Below, piece after piece: positions 43,310 through 51,605 of a DNA stretch of 64,000 nucleotides. The position numbers were made by a program, and so were the translations under genes. Below the pieces are notes generated by a model. That model did not search any database. It had not been told where the DNA came from and saw only the letters and a program-made list of their open reading frames with translations. The stretch comes from Paenibacillus campinasensis (GTDB taxonomy: Bacteria > Bacillota > Bacilli > Paenibacillales > Paenibacillaceae), in assembly GCF_002272015.1 (NCBI RefSeq), contig NZ_NPBY01000013.1, positions 1 through 64,000 on the forward strand, written 5' to 3'. How positions within the stretch are numbered: position 1 is the stretch's first letter; each line of letters starts with the position of its first letter.

Positions 43310-43431
43310 GTTAAGAGGGCTTATTAACGTATCCATCACGACGCGGGCTTCGATCTGGTCCTGATCGTTCGGAAATATGGCAAACCTATGTTATGATGGG
43401 TGGAGGAAGTTATATTGGTGCGAGGTGTAAT

Positions 43432-46092
43432 ATGGAGAAGCTGATCTTGATTGATGGAAATAATATCATTTACAGAGCGTTTTTTGCCATGCCGCCGTTG
43501 ACTAACGCCAGCGGTCAGCAGACGAACGCGGTTTACGGCTTTACTACGATGCTGCTGAGGCTTATCGAAGAGCATAAACCGTCGCATATGATGGTCGCTT
43601 TTGATGCGGGCAAGGAAACGTTCCGCCACGCGGATTACCAGGACTACAAAGGCGGACGCCAGAAGACCCCGCCGGAGCTGTCCGGTCAGTTTCCGCTGCT
43701 GAAGGAGCTGTTGAAGGGGCTCGGCGTATCCCAATTTGAGATCAGCGGTTATGAAGCGGATGATATTATCGGTACAATTACCCGTCAGGCCGATGAGGCC
43801 GGCCGCCAGGTCATGGTTGTGTCCGGGGACAAGGACATGCTCCAGCTGGCTTCCGGTAATACCACGATCGCTGTCGTACGCAAGGGCGTGACGGAAATCG
43901 AATATTTTGGTCCGGAGCAGATCAAGGAGCGTTATGACCTCACACCGGAGCAGATTATTGATCTTAAGGGGCTGATGGGCGATGCCTCGGACAACATTCC
44001 CGGGATTCCGGGCGTCGGGGAGAAGACGGCGCTGAAGCTGCTGCATCAGTTCGGCACGGTAGAGCAGGTCATATCGCGGACGGATGAACTGAAAGGCAAG
44101 ATGAAGGAGAAGATCGAAGAGCATGCGGATTCCGCTGTGCTGAGCAAGAAGCTGGCGACCATCTATCGCGAGGTTCCGCTGGAGCTGTCTCTGGACGACA
44201 TGAAATTTGACGGCTTGAATCAGGAGACGGCGGGGCCGGCTCTGGCGAAGCTTGAATTCAAGTCCTTGATCGAACGTCTGGATCTCAGCACGCATGCTGG
44301 CGCAGATGCAGCAGAAGGAGCCGCCAAGCAGGCACAGGTGAACGTCACCGTAGTTCATGCTGGGGAGCTGGCTGAAGTTAAAGAGGCACTGGATTCGGTC
44401 CAGGTGCTGCATGTGGAAACCCATGGCGACAATCCTCATCATGCCGAAGTGATCGGACTGGCACTGGCGACGGAGCAGCGGCAGTTCTACATTCCCTTTG
44501 AGGTATTGAAGTCCGAAGAAGCGGAACCGCTCCGTGCTTGGCTCGCTGACAGTGAAATTCCGAAGCGGGGATATGACCTGCACCGGCTTGATCTGGCGCT
44601 TCACTGGCAGGGCATTGCTTTTGCCGGGGCCGCATTTGACGTACATCTGGCTGCCTATTTGCTCGATCCGACCGAATCGAATCAAAGCCTGAGCGGGCTT
44701 GCTGGTAAATACGGGCTGTCCTATTTACAGGCGGATGAAGAGGTGTTCGGAAAAGGAGCGAAATACAAAGTACCGGATGAAGCGGTGCTGAGCGAGAATC
44801 TGGCCAGAAAGTGCCTGGCCGTCTCCGAACTGGTTCCGATCCAGGAGAAAGAACTGGAGGCTAACGGGATGCTGCCGCTGTTCCATGAGCTGGAGATGCC
44901 GCTGTCCCGGATTCTTGCGGACATGGAGAAGCAGGGCATTGCCGTCAATGTGGAGGATTTGAAAGAGCTTGGCCGTGAGTTCGAATCGCAGATCGAGAAG
45001 CTGGTTCAGCAAATCTATGAAATTGCCGGAACCGAGTTCAATCTGAACTCGCCGAAGCAGCTGGGGGAGATCCTGTTCGTCAAGCTGCAGCTGCCGGTGA
45101 TCAAGAAGACCAAGACCGGCTTCTCGACCGATGCCGAGGTGCTGGAGAAGCTGGCTCCGTATCATGATATCGTGCGGTTAATTTTGCAGTACCGGACGAT
45201 AGCCAAGCTGCAATCAACGTATGTGGAAGGGCTGCTTAAGGAGATTTCGGATCGCACCGGCAAAGTGCATACGTATTATCGTCAGACCATTGCTGCGACC
45301 GGGCGGCTCAGCAGCCAATATCCGAACCTGCAGAACATTCCGATCCGCTTAGAGGAAGGACGGAAGCTGAGAAAGGTATTTGTTCCATCCGAGCCCGGCT
45401 GGAGCATTCTGGCAGCAGACTATTCCCAGATTGAGCTGCGGGTGCTGGCACATATATCGGATGATGAGCGGCTGAAGGAAGCCTTCATTCATGATATGGA
45501 CATTCATACGAAAACAGCGATGGACGTGTTCGGTGTAAGTGAGGATCAGGTGGACGCGAACATGCGCCGCTCGGCCAAAGCGGTCAACTTCGGCATTGTG
45601 TACGGGATCAGCGATTACGGCCTGTCCCAGAACCTGAACATTACCCGGAAGGAAGCGGCCGCTTTCATCGACCAGTATTTTGAAGTGTTCCAGGGTGTTC
45701 GGCGTTACATGGATGAGATCGTGAAGCAGGCGAAGCAGGAAGGTTATGTGAAAACATTGCTCGAACGCAGACGCTATCTGCCGGAAATCAATGCGAGCAA
45801 TTTCAATCTTCGCTCCTTTGCCGAGCGGACGGCGATGAATACGCCGATCCAGGGCACAGCGGCCGATATCATTAAGCTGGCGATGGTGCAGATGGACAAG
45901 GCACTGCAGGAGAAGAAGCTGAAGAGCCGCATGCTGCTTCAGGTGCATGACGAATTGGTATTTGAGGTGCCGGAGGATGAGCTTGAAGTCATGAAAAAGC
46001 TGGTGCCGGAAGTCATGAGCCACGCGCTCAAGCTGTCGGTTCCGCTGAAATCGGATGTCAGCTACGGCAGCAACTGGTACGAGGCCAAGTAA
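43432..46092 (+). CDS. polA: DNA polymerase I
   Basis: The 886-residue repair polymerase starts at the ATG at 43432, preceded by GAGGTG. The 5'-nuclease domain occupies residues 1 to about 290 (LIDGNNIIYRAFFAMPPL, GVSQFEISGYEADDIIG, ASDNIPGIPGVGEKTAL). A 3'-exonuclease-like domain follows at about 300-470; its expected DEDD acidic residues are not evident, so proofreading is probably lost as in other Bacillus-type enzymes. The polymerase domain has motif A DYSQIELRVLAHIS (D663), motif B RRSAKAVNFGIVYG and motif C LQVHDELVFEV (D840). It fills gaps and removes RNA primers. It lies downstream of pho and upstream of mutM as in B. subtilis. Confidence 0.97.
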   Translation: MEKLILIDGNNIIYRAFFAMPPLTNASGQQTNAVYGFTTMLLRLIEEHKPSHMMVAFDAGKETFRHADYQDYKGGRQKTPPELSGQFPLLKELLKGLGVSQFEISGYEADDIIGTITRQADEAGRQVMVVSGDKDMLQLASGNTTIAVVRKGVTEIEYFGPEQIKERYDLTPEQIIDLKGLMGDASDNIPGIPGVGEKTALKLLHQFGTVEQVISRTDELKGKMKEKIEEHADSAVLSKKLATIYREVPLELSLDDMKFDGLNQETAGPALAKLEFKSLIERLDLSTHAGADAAEGAAKQAQVNVTVVHAGELAEVKEALDSVQVLHVETHGDNPHHAEVIGLALATEQRQFYIPFEVLKSEEAEPLRAWLADSEIPKRGYDLHRLDLALHWQGIAFAGAAFDVHLAAYLLDPTESNQSLSGLAGKYGLSYLQADEEVFGKGAKYKVPDEAVLSENLARKCLAVSELVPIQEKELEANGMLPLFHELEMPLSRILADMEKQGIAVNVEDLKELGREFESQIEKLVQQIYEIAGTEFNLNSPKQLGEILFVKLQLPVIKKTKTGFSTDAEVLEKLAPYHDIVRLILQYRTIAKLQSTYVEGLLKEISDRTGKVHTYYRQTIAATGRLSSQYPNLQNIPIRLEEGRKLRKVFVPSEPGWSILAADYSQIELRVLAHISDDERLKEAFIHDMDIHTKTAMDVFGVSEDQVDANMRRSAKAVNFGIVYGISDYGLSQNLNITRKEAAAFIDQYFEVFQGVRRYMDEIVKQAKQEGYVKTLLERRRYLPEINASNFNLRSFAERTAMNTPIQGTAADIIKLAMVQMDKALQEKKLKSRMLLQVHDELVFEVPEDELEVMKKLVPEVMSHALKLSVPLKSDVSYGSNWYEAK

Positions 46093-46221
46093 GATTGACG
46101 CCGGCAGGACGAAGCTTGGTGCAGGGCCGTTCACGTTGTAGGCTTGTGATTGGTTTTTCCAAAAACCGCTGCCCCGCTAGAGGTTCGCATCCGGTATAAT
46201 GGAGAATGAGGTGAAGTCATC

Positions 46222-47091
46222 ATGCCGGAACTACCGGAAGTCGAAACAGTCAAACGAACATTAAATCAACTTATCGTTGGAAAACATATAGAACGCGTAA
46301 CCGTGAATTTGCCGCGCATTATTCAGCGTCCTGACGACATTCAGCAGTTTGCGTTCATGCTAGAGCAGCATACGATCCAGGGAGTGGAGCGGCGCGGGAA
46401 GTTTCTGCGGATCTTGCTGGACGGGCTTGTGCTGGTCTCCCATCTGCGGATGGAAGGACGCTATGGGGTATACCGGGCCGAGGAGCCTGTGGAGAAGCAT
46501 ACCCATGTGATCTTTCATTTTACAGACGGAACGGAGCTGCGGTATAAGGATGTGCGCCAGTTCGGCACGATGCATCTGTTTGCGACGGGGGAGGAGTTTC
46601 AGCATCCTCCTCTCGCCAAGCTGGGCTTTGAGCCGCTGGACCCGGCTTTTACCGCTGACAAGTTCAAAGCCATCATCCGCACGAAGAAAACCAAAATCAA
46701 GGCGGTGCTGCTGAACCAGGCATACATCGTCGGGATCGGAAATATCTATGTGGATGAGGCTCTGTTCAGGGCAGGCCTCCATCCGGAGCGCATTGCCCAC
46801 ACTTTGAGCGAGGCTGAGCTGGACCGCCTGCACCAGGCCATTGTGGACACACTGACTGAAGCGGTGGAAGCCGGCGGCTCTTCCATCAAGTCCTATGTGA
46901 ACGGTCAAGGGGAAATGGGGATGTTCCAGCAACGTCTGAAGATTTATGGGCGAAAGGATGAGCCCTGTCATTCATGCGGGAAACCGGTCCACAAGACGGT
47001 GGTCGGCGGCCGGGGCACGCATTATTGTCCGAGTTGCCAGCCGCTGGGGACTGTAGTTGTTTCAGCTGGCAAGATGAAGCGCAAACGCTAA
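46222..47091 (+). CDS. mutM: Formamidopyrimidine-DNA glycosylase
   Basis: The 289-residue base-excision enzyme removes 8-oxoguanine and formamidopyrimidines and cuts the strand. The N-terminal PELPEVETVKRTL supplies the catalytic Pro and Glu. The H2TH region contains LNQAYIVGIGNIYVDEALF. The C-terminal zinc finger has C-x2-C and C-x2-C (CHSCGKP, YCPSCQ). RBS GAGGTG and a TATAAT at 46195-46200 precede the gene. It forms a repair cluster with polA. Confidence 0.97.
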   Translation: MPELPEVETVKRTLNQLIVGKHIERVTVNLPRIIQRPDDIQQFAFMLEQHTIQGVERRGKFLRILLDGLVLVSHLRMEGRYGVYRAEEPVEKHTHVIFHFTDGTELRYKDVRQFGTMHLFATGEEFQHPPLAKLGFEPLDPAFTADKFKAIIRTKKTKIKAVLLNQAYIVGIGNIYVDEALFRAGLHPERIAHTLSEAELDRLHQAIVDTLTEAVEAGGSSIKSYVNGQGEMGMFQQRLKIYGRKDEPCHSCGKPVHKTVVGGRGTHYCPSCQPLGTVVVSAGKMKRKR

Positions 47092-47229
47092 GATAAAATA
47101 TAGGCATGCACCTATCTTTTCCGAAAGCCATATACTGTGATGAACATATGCCGAAGGCGTGAGGATGTCCGCTGTTCATCACAGAAGCGGCTTGATCTTG
47201 ATGCCGCGGCCTTCAAGGGAGGGAAGAGG

Positions 47230-47979
47230 GTGCTCAGTCTTATTTTCTCACCTGTACTGCTTGCCTTTGCACTTAGCCTGGACGGATTCGGGGCCGGGGT
47301 TACATATGGTCTACGCAAAACGAGAATCCCGCTGCTATCCGTACTGATCATTTCGCTATGCTCGGGACTTGTACTCGGCATTTCCATGCAGGCAGGCGCT
47401 TTGTTACAACGGTTCTTTTCCCCGTTTGCAGCCTCCGTCATCGGGGCTGTGATCCTCATTCTGTTAGGCTGCTGGTCGTTGTGGCAGCAGCTCAAACGAG
47501 CAGGTGATTCAGAGTCCGAGCCGCCGCTGGTGCTTCATAAGGAAGTGGAGGAGCGCAGTGAAGCATCCGTTTCCGGTGAGCTTCCAGCAACAGCAGCGGG
47601 CATACCCGCGAAGCGGAGTGAGCCGGGAGACGGTCAGAAGGCGGTCTTCTCGCTTGAGATCCGGAAGCTGGGCATCGTCATTCAGATTTTGCGCAGCCCG
47701 GCGCGAGCGGATATGGATGACTCGGGAAGCATATCGCCATGGGAAGCGATGTGGCTCGGCATCGCATTGTCACTGGATGCGTTTGGCGCAGGGCTTGGCG
47801 CGGCGATGCTTGGTTTCTCTCCGCTTGGGACAGCGGTGATCGTGGCTATTTTCAGCGGCACCTTTCTCTTGCTGGGGATGAAGATCGGGCTGCGGTTCGC
47901 TTCGAGCAGGAGTATGAAGTATATCTCCTATCTGCCTGCTTTTTTATTAATCATCATGGGTATAATGAAGCTGTTATGA
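47230..47979 (+). CDS. ytaF: Sporulation membrane protein YtaF (MntP-like fold)
   Basis: The 249-residue protein starts at GTG at 47230 behind GGGAGGGAAG. It has two three-helix halves, each with an MntP-like motif: LSLDGFGAGVTYG near residue 16 and LSLDAFGAGLGAA near 180. The halves are joined by a hydrophilic loop of about 70 residues that contains the EF-hand-like loop DMDDSGSISPWE (D161, D163, S165, I168, E172). B. subtilis YtaF is about 210 residues, so the loop is expanded here. The duplicated motif suggests divalent-cation transport, which is inference. It lies between mutM and coaE as in B. subtilis. Confidence 0.88.
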   Translation: MLSLIFSPVLLAFALSLDGFGAGVTYGLRKTRIPLLSVLIISLCSGLVLGISMQAGALLQRFFSPFAASVIGAVILILLGCWSLWQQLKRAGDSESEPPLVLHKEVEERSEASVSGELPATAAGIPAKRSEPGDGQKAVFSLEIRKLGIVIQILRSPARADMDDSGSISPWEAMWLGIALSLDAFGAGLGAAMLGFSPLGTAVIVAIFSGTFLLLGMKIGLRFASSRSMKYISYLPAFLLIIMGIMKLL

Positions 47980-47988
47980 GGTGAAGTC

Positions 47989-48591
47989 ATGAATATCGGT
48001 TTAACCGGGGGAATCGCAACAGGAAAAAGCACAGTGTCCTCGATGCTGGTCGAAAAGGGAGCGCTTCTCGTTGATGCCGATGTTATCGCCCGGGAAGTGA
48101 TGCTCCCGGGCCATCCGGTTCTGCTTGCGGTGACTGCTCATTTTGGACAAGAGATATTGTTGGCGGACGGAAGCCTGAATCGGAAAAGACTGGGCGAGAT
48201 TATTTTTCACAATCCGAGCGAGCGGCAGGCGCTGAATGACATTACCCATCCGGCCATCCGCCAGGAAATCCGCAGGCAGGTACAAGCCTATGAGCGGGAG
48301 CATCCCGGTCAGCCTGTGGTGGTGGACATTCCACTGCTGCTGGAAGCGAGGGAGGAGTACCCGTACCTGAATACGATTGTGGTCGTATATGTGCCGCAGG
48401 AAGTGCAGCTTCAGCGTCTTATGGAACGTGACGGAATATCGAAGGAACAGGCAGAGGCCAGATTAAGCAGCCAACTCGACATTGAGCAGAAGAAGCAGTT
48501 GGCTGACATCGTGATCGACAACAGCGGGACATTGGCGGATACCGAGCAGCAGGTGGACAAGCTATGGCAGAGGATGGTTAGAGAGGCATGA
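47989..48591 (+). CDS. coaE: Dephospho-CoA kinase
   Basis: The 200-residue kinase adds the 3'-phosphate of coenzyme A. It begins with the P-loop IGLTGGIATGKSTVSSML, followed by DADVIAREVMLPG, the lid region and VDIPLLLEAREEYPYLN. Length and motifs are normal. The ATG is nine bases after ytaF, with GAGGTG as ribosome site. The stop overlaps the following lytic transglycosylase start as ATGA. Confidence 0.96.
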   Translation: MNIGLTGGIATGKSTVSSMLVEKGALLVDADVIAREVMLPGHPVLLAVTAHFGQEILLADGSLNRKRLGEIIFHNPSERQALNDITHPAIRQEIRRQVQAYEREHPGQPVVVDIPLLLEAREEYPYLNTIVVVYVPQEVQLQRLMERDGISKEQAEARLSSQLDIEQKKQLADIVIDNSGTLADTEQQVDKLWQRMVREA

Positions 48592-49151
48592 GGTGGCTCC
48601 GGAAAAAGAGAGTGCTGCTTCTGCTGTTGATTTCTTTTTTATCCCTGCTGTTTCTGACGTCCAACTGGATGTCGCTCTTGTATCCTATCCATTACAAGGA
48701 TGAGATTCGGAAACATGCGTCCTATTATGATGTCGATCCTTTCCTTGTTGCTTCGATTATCCGCGTGGAGACCAATTTCAAGCCGGGCAAGGAGTCCAAG
48801 AAAGGCGCGCTCGGCATTATGCAGCTGATGCCGGATACGGCCAACTGGGCGATGGAGATGGCCAAGCTGCCGGCCAGCTCGCTGGACAACGTCAAGCATG
48901 AGGTGGACGTCAACATCCAGCTCGGCACCTGGTACATCAGAAACCTGTACCAGCAAATGGACGGCAATCCGATAGCGGCGATTGCGGCATACAATGCCGG
49001 GCCAGGGAACGTCAAGAACTGGCTCAGTAAAGGCACCTGGGACGGCAGCTATGAGAATGTGAAGAGCATCCCTTTTGGCGAGACCCGGCATTATGTACAG
49101 CGAGTCATTTATTATTATAATCAGTATACGAGCATATACGATGAGTTCTGA
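48588..49151 (+). CDS. Membrane-anchored lytic transglycosylase
   Basis: The 187-residue protein has an N-terminal signal anchor (RKKRVLLLLLISFLSLLFLT) and then a soluble Slt-type lysozyme-like domain. It contains catalytic E61 in RVETNFKPG, the motif GALGIMQLMPDTANWA, and IAAIAAYNAGPGNVKNWL. It cleaves the MurNAc-GlcNAc bond of peptidoglycan, forming a 1,6-anhydro end. It is translationally coupled to coaE. It acts outside the membrane, tethered to the cell. Confidence 0.92.
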   Translation: MRWLRKKRVLLLLLISFLSLLFLTSNWMSLLYPIHYKDEIRKHASYYDVDPFLVASIIRVETNFKPGKESKKGALGIMQLMPDTANWAMEMAKLPASSLDNVKHEVDVNIQLGTWYIRNLYQQMDGNPIAAIAAYNAGPGNVKNWLSKGTWDGSYENVKSIPFGETRHYVQRVIYYYNQYTSIYDEF

Positions 49152-49169
49152 ATGAAAAAGAGCGCTGGA

Positions 49170-49191
49170 AAGGCTTGAATGCTCAAGCCTT
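49170..49191 (-). terminator. Hairpin downstream of the SASP gene
   Basis: AAGGCTTGA and TCAAGCCTT form a 9-bp perfect stem with a 4-base loop. On the minus strand a CTTTTTC tract follows about ten bases later. It may serve both the SASP and the convergent lytic transglycosylase gene. Confidence 0.6.
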
Positions 49192-49223
49192 CCCAACACT
49201 CACTTTGTCAAAGGAAGAATCGA

Positions 49224-49448
49224 TTATTGACCGGAGAATTGACCAGCCAATTGTTGCTCGGCCAGGGTTACCAGACGCTTGGTGATGTATCCCCCGATCG
49301 AACCGTTTTCGTAGGAAGTCATGTTACCTTGGTAGCCGTCTTGTGGGATGGAGATACCAAGTTCTTGAGCCACCTCGTACTTCAACTGCTCAAGAGCAGC
49401 GTTTGCGCGAGGAACAACCAGGTTGTTGGAGCTGTTGCTTTGTGCCAT
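49224..49448 (-). CDS. Alpha/beta-type small acid-soluble spore protein
   Basis: The 74-residue protein matches alpha/beta SASPs that coat and protect spore DNA. Visible are the N-terminal NNLVVPRANAALEQLKYEVA, the GPR protease region KYEVAQELGI and the second conserved block GSIGGYITKRLVTLAEQQL. ATG follows AAGGAGGTG. A sigma-G-type promoter is upstream, so expression in the forespore is expected. It is a single-gene unit. Confidence 0.95.
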   Translation of the reverse strand: MAQSNSSNNLVVPRANAALEQLKYEVAQELGISIPQDGYQGNMTSYENGSIGGYITKRLVTLAEQQLAGQFSGQ

Positions 49449-49478
49449 TGTTAGTTCACCTCCTTGGGTTGGTACAAG

Positions 49479-49508
49479 TATTATGTCTCGGGTTTCGGAT
49501 TTTCATAA
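49479..49508 (-). promoter_or_regulatory. Sigma-G-type promoter of the SASP gene
   Basis: On the minus strand TTATG, 18 bases and CATAATA match the forespore sigma-G consensus (GHATR, 17-18 bases, CATWMTA) except for one base in the -35. It lies about 30 bases before the start. Confidence 0.65.
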
Positions 49509-49563
49509 CCTAAAATGACTTTTCATTTATTGGTAATTTTTATATAAGGAAGTGGTGTAGCGT

Positions 49564-50037
49564 ATGAAGTGTCCGTATTGCAGTCATGCAGGGACCAAGG
49601 TGCTGGACTCCCGTCCGGCGAATGAGAACAAGTCGATCCGCCGCCGCAGAGAGTGCGAGCAGTGCAGCAGGAGGTTTACGACCTTTGAGATGGTGGAAGA
49701 GACGCCGCTCATTGTCGTGAAGAAGGATGGGAGCCGTGAGGAATTCAGCAGGGAGAAGGTGCTGCGCGGTCTGATCCGTGCTTGTGAGAAGCGGCCGGTG
49801 TCGGTGGATCAGCTTGATAAAATTGTATCCGACGTGGAGCAGGCGCTTCGCAATACCGCGGCTGCAGAGGTCGAGAGCCGCCAGATTGGCGAGCTGTTGA
49901 TGGAGCGGCTATATCCTGTGGATGAGGTGGCGTATGTCCGCTTTGCTTCGGTGTATCGTCAGTTTAAAGATATCAACATGTTTATGAAGGAACTGAAGAG
50001 TCTGCTGTCCAAGGGAACGGACGAGACCGAGGTATAG
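49564..50037 (+). CDS. nrdR: Transcriptional repressor NrdR
   Basis: The 157-residue repressor of ribonucleotide reductase genes has an N-terminal zinc ribbon (C3, C6, C31, C34; MKCPYCSH and [11 protein letters not shown]). An ATP-cone spans about residues 49-140 ([34 protein letters not shown]) and senses ATP/dATP. ATG lies behind AAGTGG. Its place downstream of the polA-coaE block agrees with Bacillus order. Confidence 0.96.
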   Translation: MKCPYCSHAGTKVLDSRPANENKSIRRRRECEQCSRRFTTFEMVEETPLIVVKKDGSREEFSREKVLRGLIRACEKRPVSVDQLDKIVSDVEQALRNTAAAEVESRQIGELLMERLYPVDEVAYVRFASVYRQFKDINMFMKELKSLLSKGTDETEV

Positions 50038-50210
50038 AAGAAGAGGAACCGAGGTGCGTAAGCTGCCTGAATATGCGGCAGCAGAGAATCAGGGCAGTCT
50101 TAGGCAGGCGGAATTGCTTCATGCCGAGATCTGCCCGGAGCCGCCGTGTTAAGCTTAAGCTCGTCCGCGATTCAGCTCCCGTTGGCTGCTGGTTTTTTTG
50201 AAAAAAACTA

Positions 50211-50240
50211 TTGCATGTCCAGGATGCTATATGGTATATT
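50211..50240 (+). promoter_or_regulatory. Sigma-A promoter of tRNA-Ala
   Basis: TTGCAT, 18 bases and TATATT, about 53 bases before the tRNA. Confidence 0.6.
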
Positions 50241-50292
50241 ATTCAGGCGGGAAGAAAACGGGTATCGTTGAATTCGCAAATGAATAACATAC

Positions 50293-50365
50293 GGGGCCTT
50301 AGCTCAGCTGGGAGAGCGCATCGCTGGCAGCGATGAGGTCAGGGGTTCGATCCCCCTAGGCTCCA
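50293..50365 (+). tRNA. tRNA-Ala (anticodon GGC)
   Basis: A 73-base cloverleaf. The acceptor arms GGGGCCT and AGGCTCC pair (one G-T), the D arm is GCTC/GAGC, and the anticodon stem CATCG/CGATG encloses CTGGCAG with anticodon GGC. The T arm is AGGGG TTCGATC CCCCT and the discriminator base is A. CCA is not encoded. It stands alone with its own promoter and terminator. Confidence 0.97.
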
Positions 50366-50372
50366 TAAGAAG

Positions 50373-50399
50373 AAAACCCTTGATATTCAAGGGTTTTTT
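50373..50399 (+). terminator. Terminator of the tRNA-Ala gene
   Basis: AAAACCCTTGA and TCAAGGGTTTT form a perfect stem with a 3-base loop and a T-run, eight bases after the tRNA. Confidence 0.93.
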
Positions 50400-50571
50400 G
50401 TTTGCCGAATTTAATAAGAACTTAGAACTTGGTTTCTTAAGAGTGTCTTACATCAATCAGTGGGAAATCGGTGAGATCGGTTCATTCGGCCTGACGTCGC
50501 AGGAATACCGAACCTTCAGGCTAAGCCGGGATGGAGCACAATAATTGCGACCAGGCGTATGGTCAGACAGC

Positions 50572-50594
50572 AGTCCTTGGATAACTCAAGGACT
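50572..50594. terminator. Hairpin at the 3' side of the AraC regulator gene
   Basis: AGTCCTTG and CAAGGACT form an 8-bp perfect stem with a 7-base loop. There is no U-tract on the minus strand, so termination is uncertain. A second small stem GACCA/TGGTC lies just beside it at about 50549-50564. Confidence 0.4.
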
Positions 50595-50615
50595 AATTTG
50601 TATTGGCTTGGCAGA

Positions 50616-51311
50616 TTAGGAGGCGACCATCTTACGATATTCGTTGGCACTTACGCCGGTATAGGATTTAAATCGTTTATAAAACCAGTCGATTTCAGTA
50701 TATCCCACCTCGTTCGCAATTTCGTAAATCTTCAGATCTGTTTGCTCCAGCAGCATTTTCGCTCTTTCCATACGTTGAATGAACAAATATTGGTTAAAAC
50801 TCATATTTTCATGGTTTTTGAACTTTTGGCCAAGATAGGAGCGGTTGAAATGGAATTTGCTTGAAATGTCTTTAAGCGTAATATTCTCGTGAAGCTTCTT
50901 CCCCACATATTCCTTGACTCTGTGAATCACGTCATCCTCAGTGCGGCGTTGGTTCGCGTAAACAGCAGCTACGCTCTTCACCAGTTCCTCAGCCGGCAAC
51001 GTGCTCGGTACGTAATCGCTTACCTGCAGCTGCAGCGCTTTGCGGATGAAGGCAAATTCCATGGTATCCTCAACAACAATGATGGGCAATCGGCTGATCC
51101 TCCGGATTCGACCGCACAGCTCCAACCCTTTCTTGGGGCTGCCGGTCATGTTGATAACCGCCAGTGAATAGCCATTCTCCTCAATCTGGCGCAGCGATGC
51201 CTCAGAATCATCATCGCAGATTTCCATGTTCATCCCACATTTGCGCCAATCCTGCAGGCGAAGCATGTCATCGGAGCAGCAGCCCAGATTGATATACAGT
51301 AACTTAGACAT
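50616..51311 (-). CDS. AraC-type regulator with degenerate receiver domain
   Basis: The 231-residue protein starts at the ATG at 51311 behind GGGGAGGGAG. Residues 1 to about 115 have the receiver fold (LLYINLG, GYSLAVINMTGSP, LPIIVVED, VSDYVPST), but key residues are changed: the acidic pocket is N-L instead of D-D, the phospho-acceptor position is N54 and the conserved Lys is S103. Residues about 130-228 are a full AraC DNA-binding domain with both helix-turn-helices (TLKDISSKFHFNRSYLGQKF; IYEIANEVGYTEIDWFYKRF). It is divergent from the sugar ABC operon and presumably controls it. No histidine kinase gene is adjacent. Confidence 0.88.
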   Translation of the reverse strand: MSKLLYINLGCCSDDMLRLQDWRKCGMNMEICDDDSEASLRQIEENGYSLAVINMTGSPKKGLELCGRIRRISRLPIIVVEDTMEFAFIRKALQLQVSDYVPSTLPAEELVKSVAAVYANQRRTEDDVIHRVKEYVGKKLHENITLKDISSKFHFNRSYLGQKFKNHENMSFNQYLFIQRMERAKMLLEQTDLKIYEIANEVGYTEIDWFYKRFKSYTGVSANEYRKMVAS

Positions 51312-51545
51312 AATGACTCCCTCCCCAGATAATGCGATAAGCAGCATATCCACCAAAATGTTTTCGCTTACATTATGTTGTCCGGCCCCCCTTTTCCACA
51401 ATGTGCTTTTCTTTGCATTCCTAACCGTTCTTTACTTCTTGCAAAGCTGGGTTGAAATAGATTGGCGGACAAGCCGTTGCAGGGGACGGTCTTCTAGCGT
51501 TTCAGGGGTAGAATATCTCGATTTCCCCAGGTTGTTGCATGGAAA

Positions 51546-51559
51546 TGTAAGCGCTAAAC
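51546..51559 (+). promoter_or_regulatory. Candidate CcpA cre site before the sugar ABC operon
   Basis: TGTAAGCGCTAAAC matches 12 of 14 positions of the cre consensus TGWAANCGNTNWCA, including the central CG. It lies 46 bases before the first gene of the operon. Confidence 0.5.
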
Positions 51560-51605
51560 TTTGGGTGAATCTTGACCAAACATCAAACGTTGAGGGGGAT
51601 TAAAG

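Noticed and set aside
43336..44685. A 449-codon antisense frame over polA
   Set aside because: A shadow of the polA 5'-nuclease and 3'-exonuclease-like regions with biased composition and no family motif.
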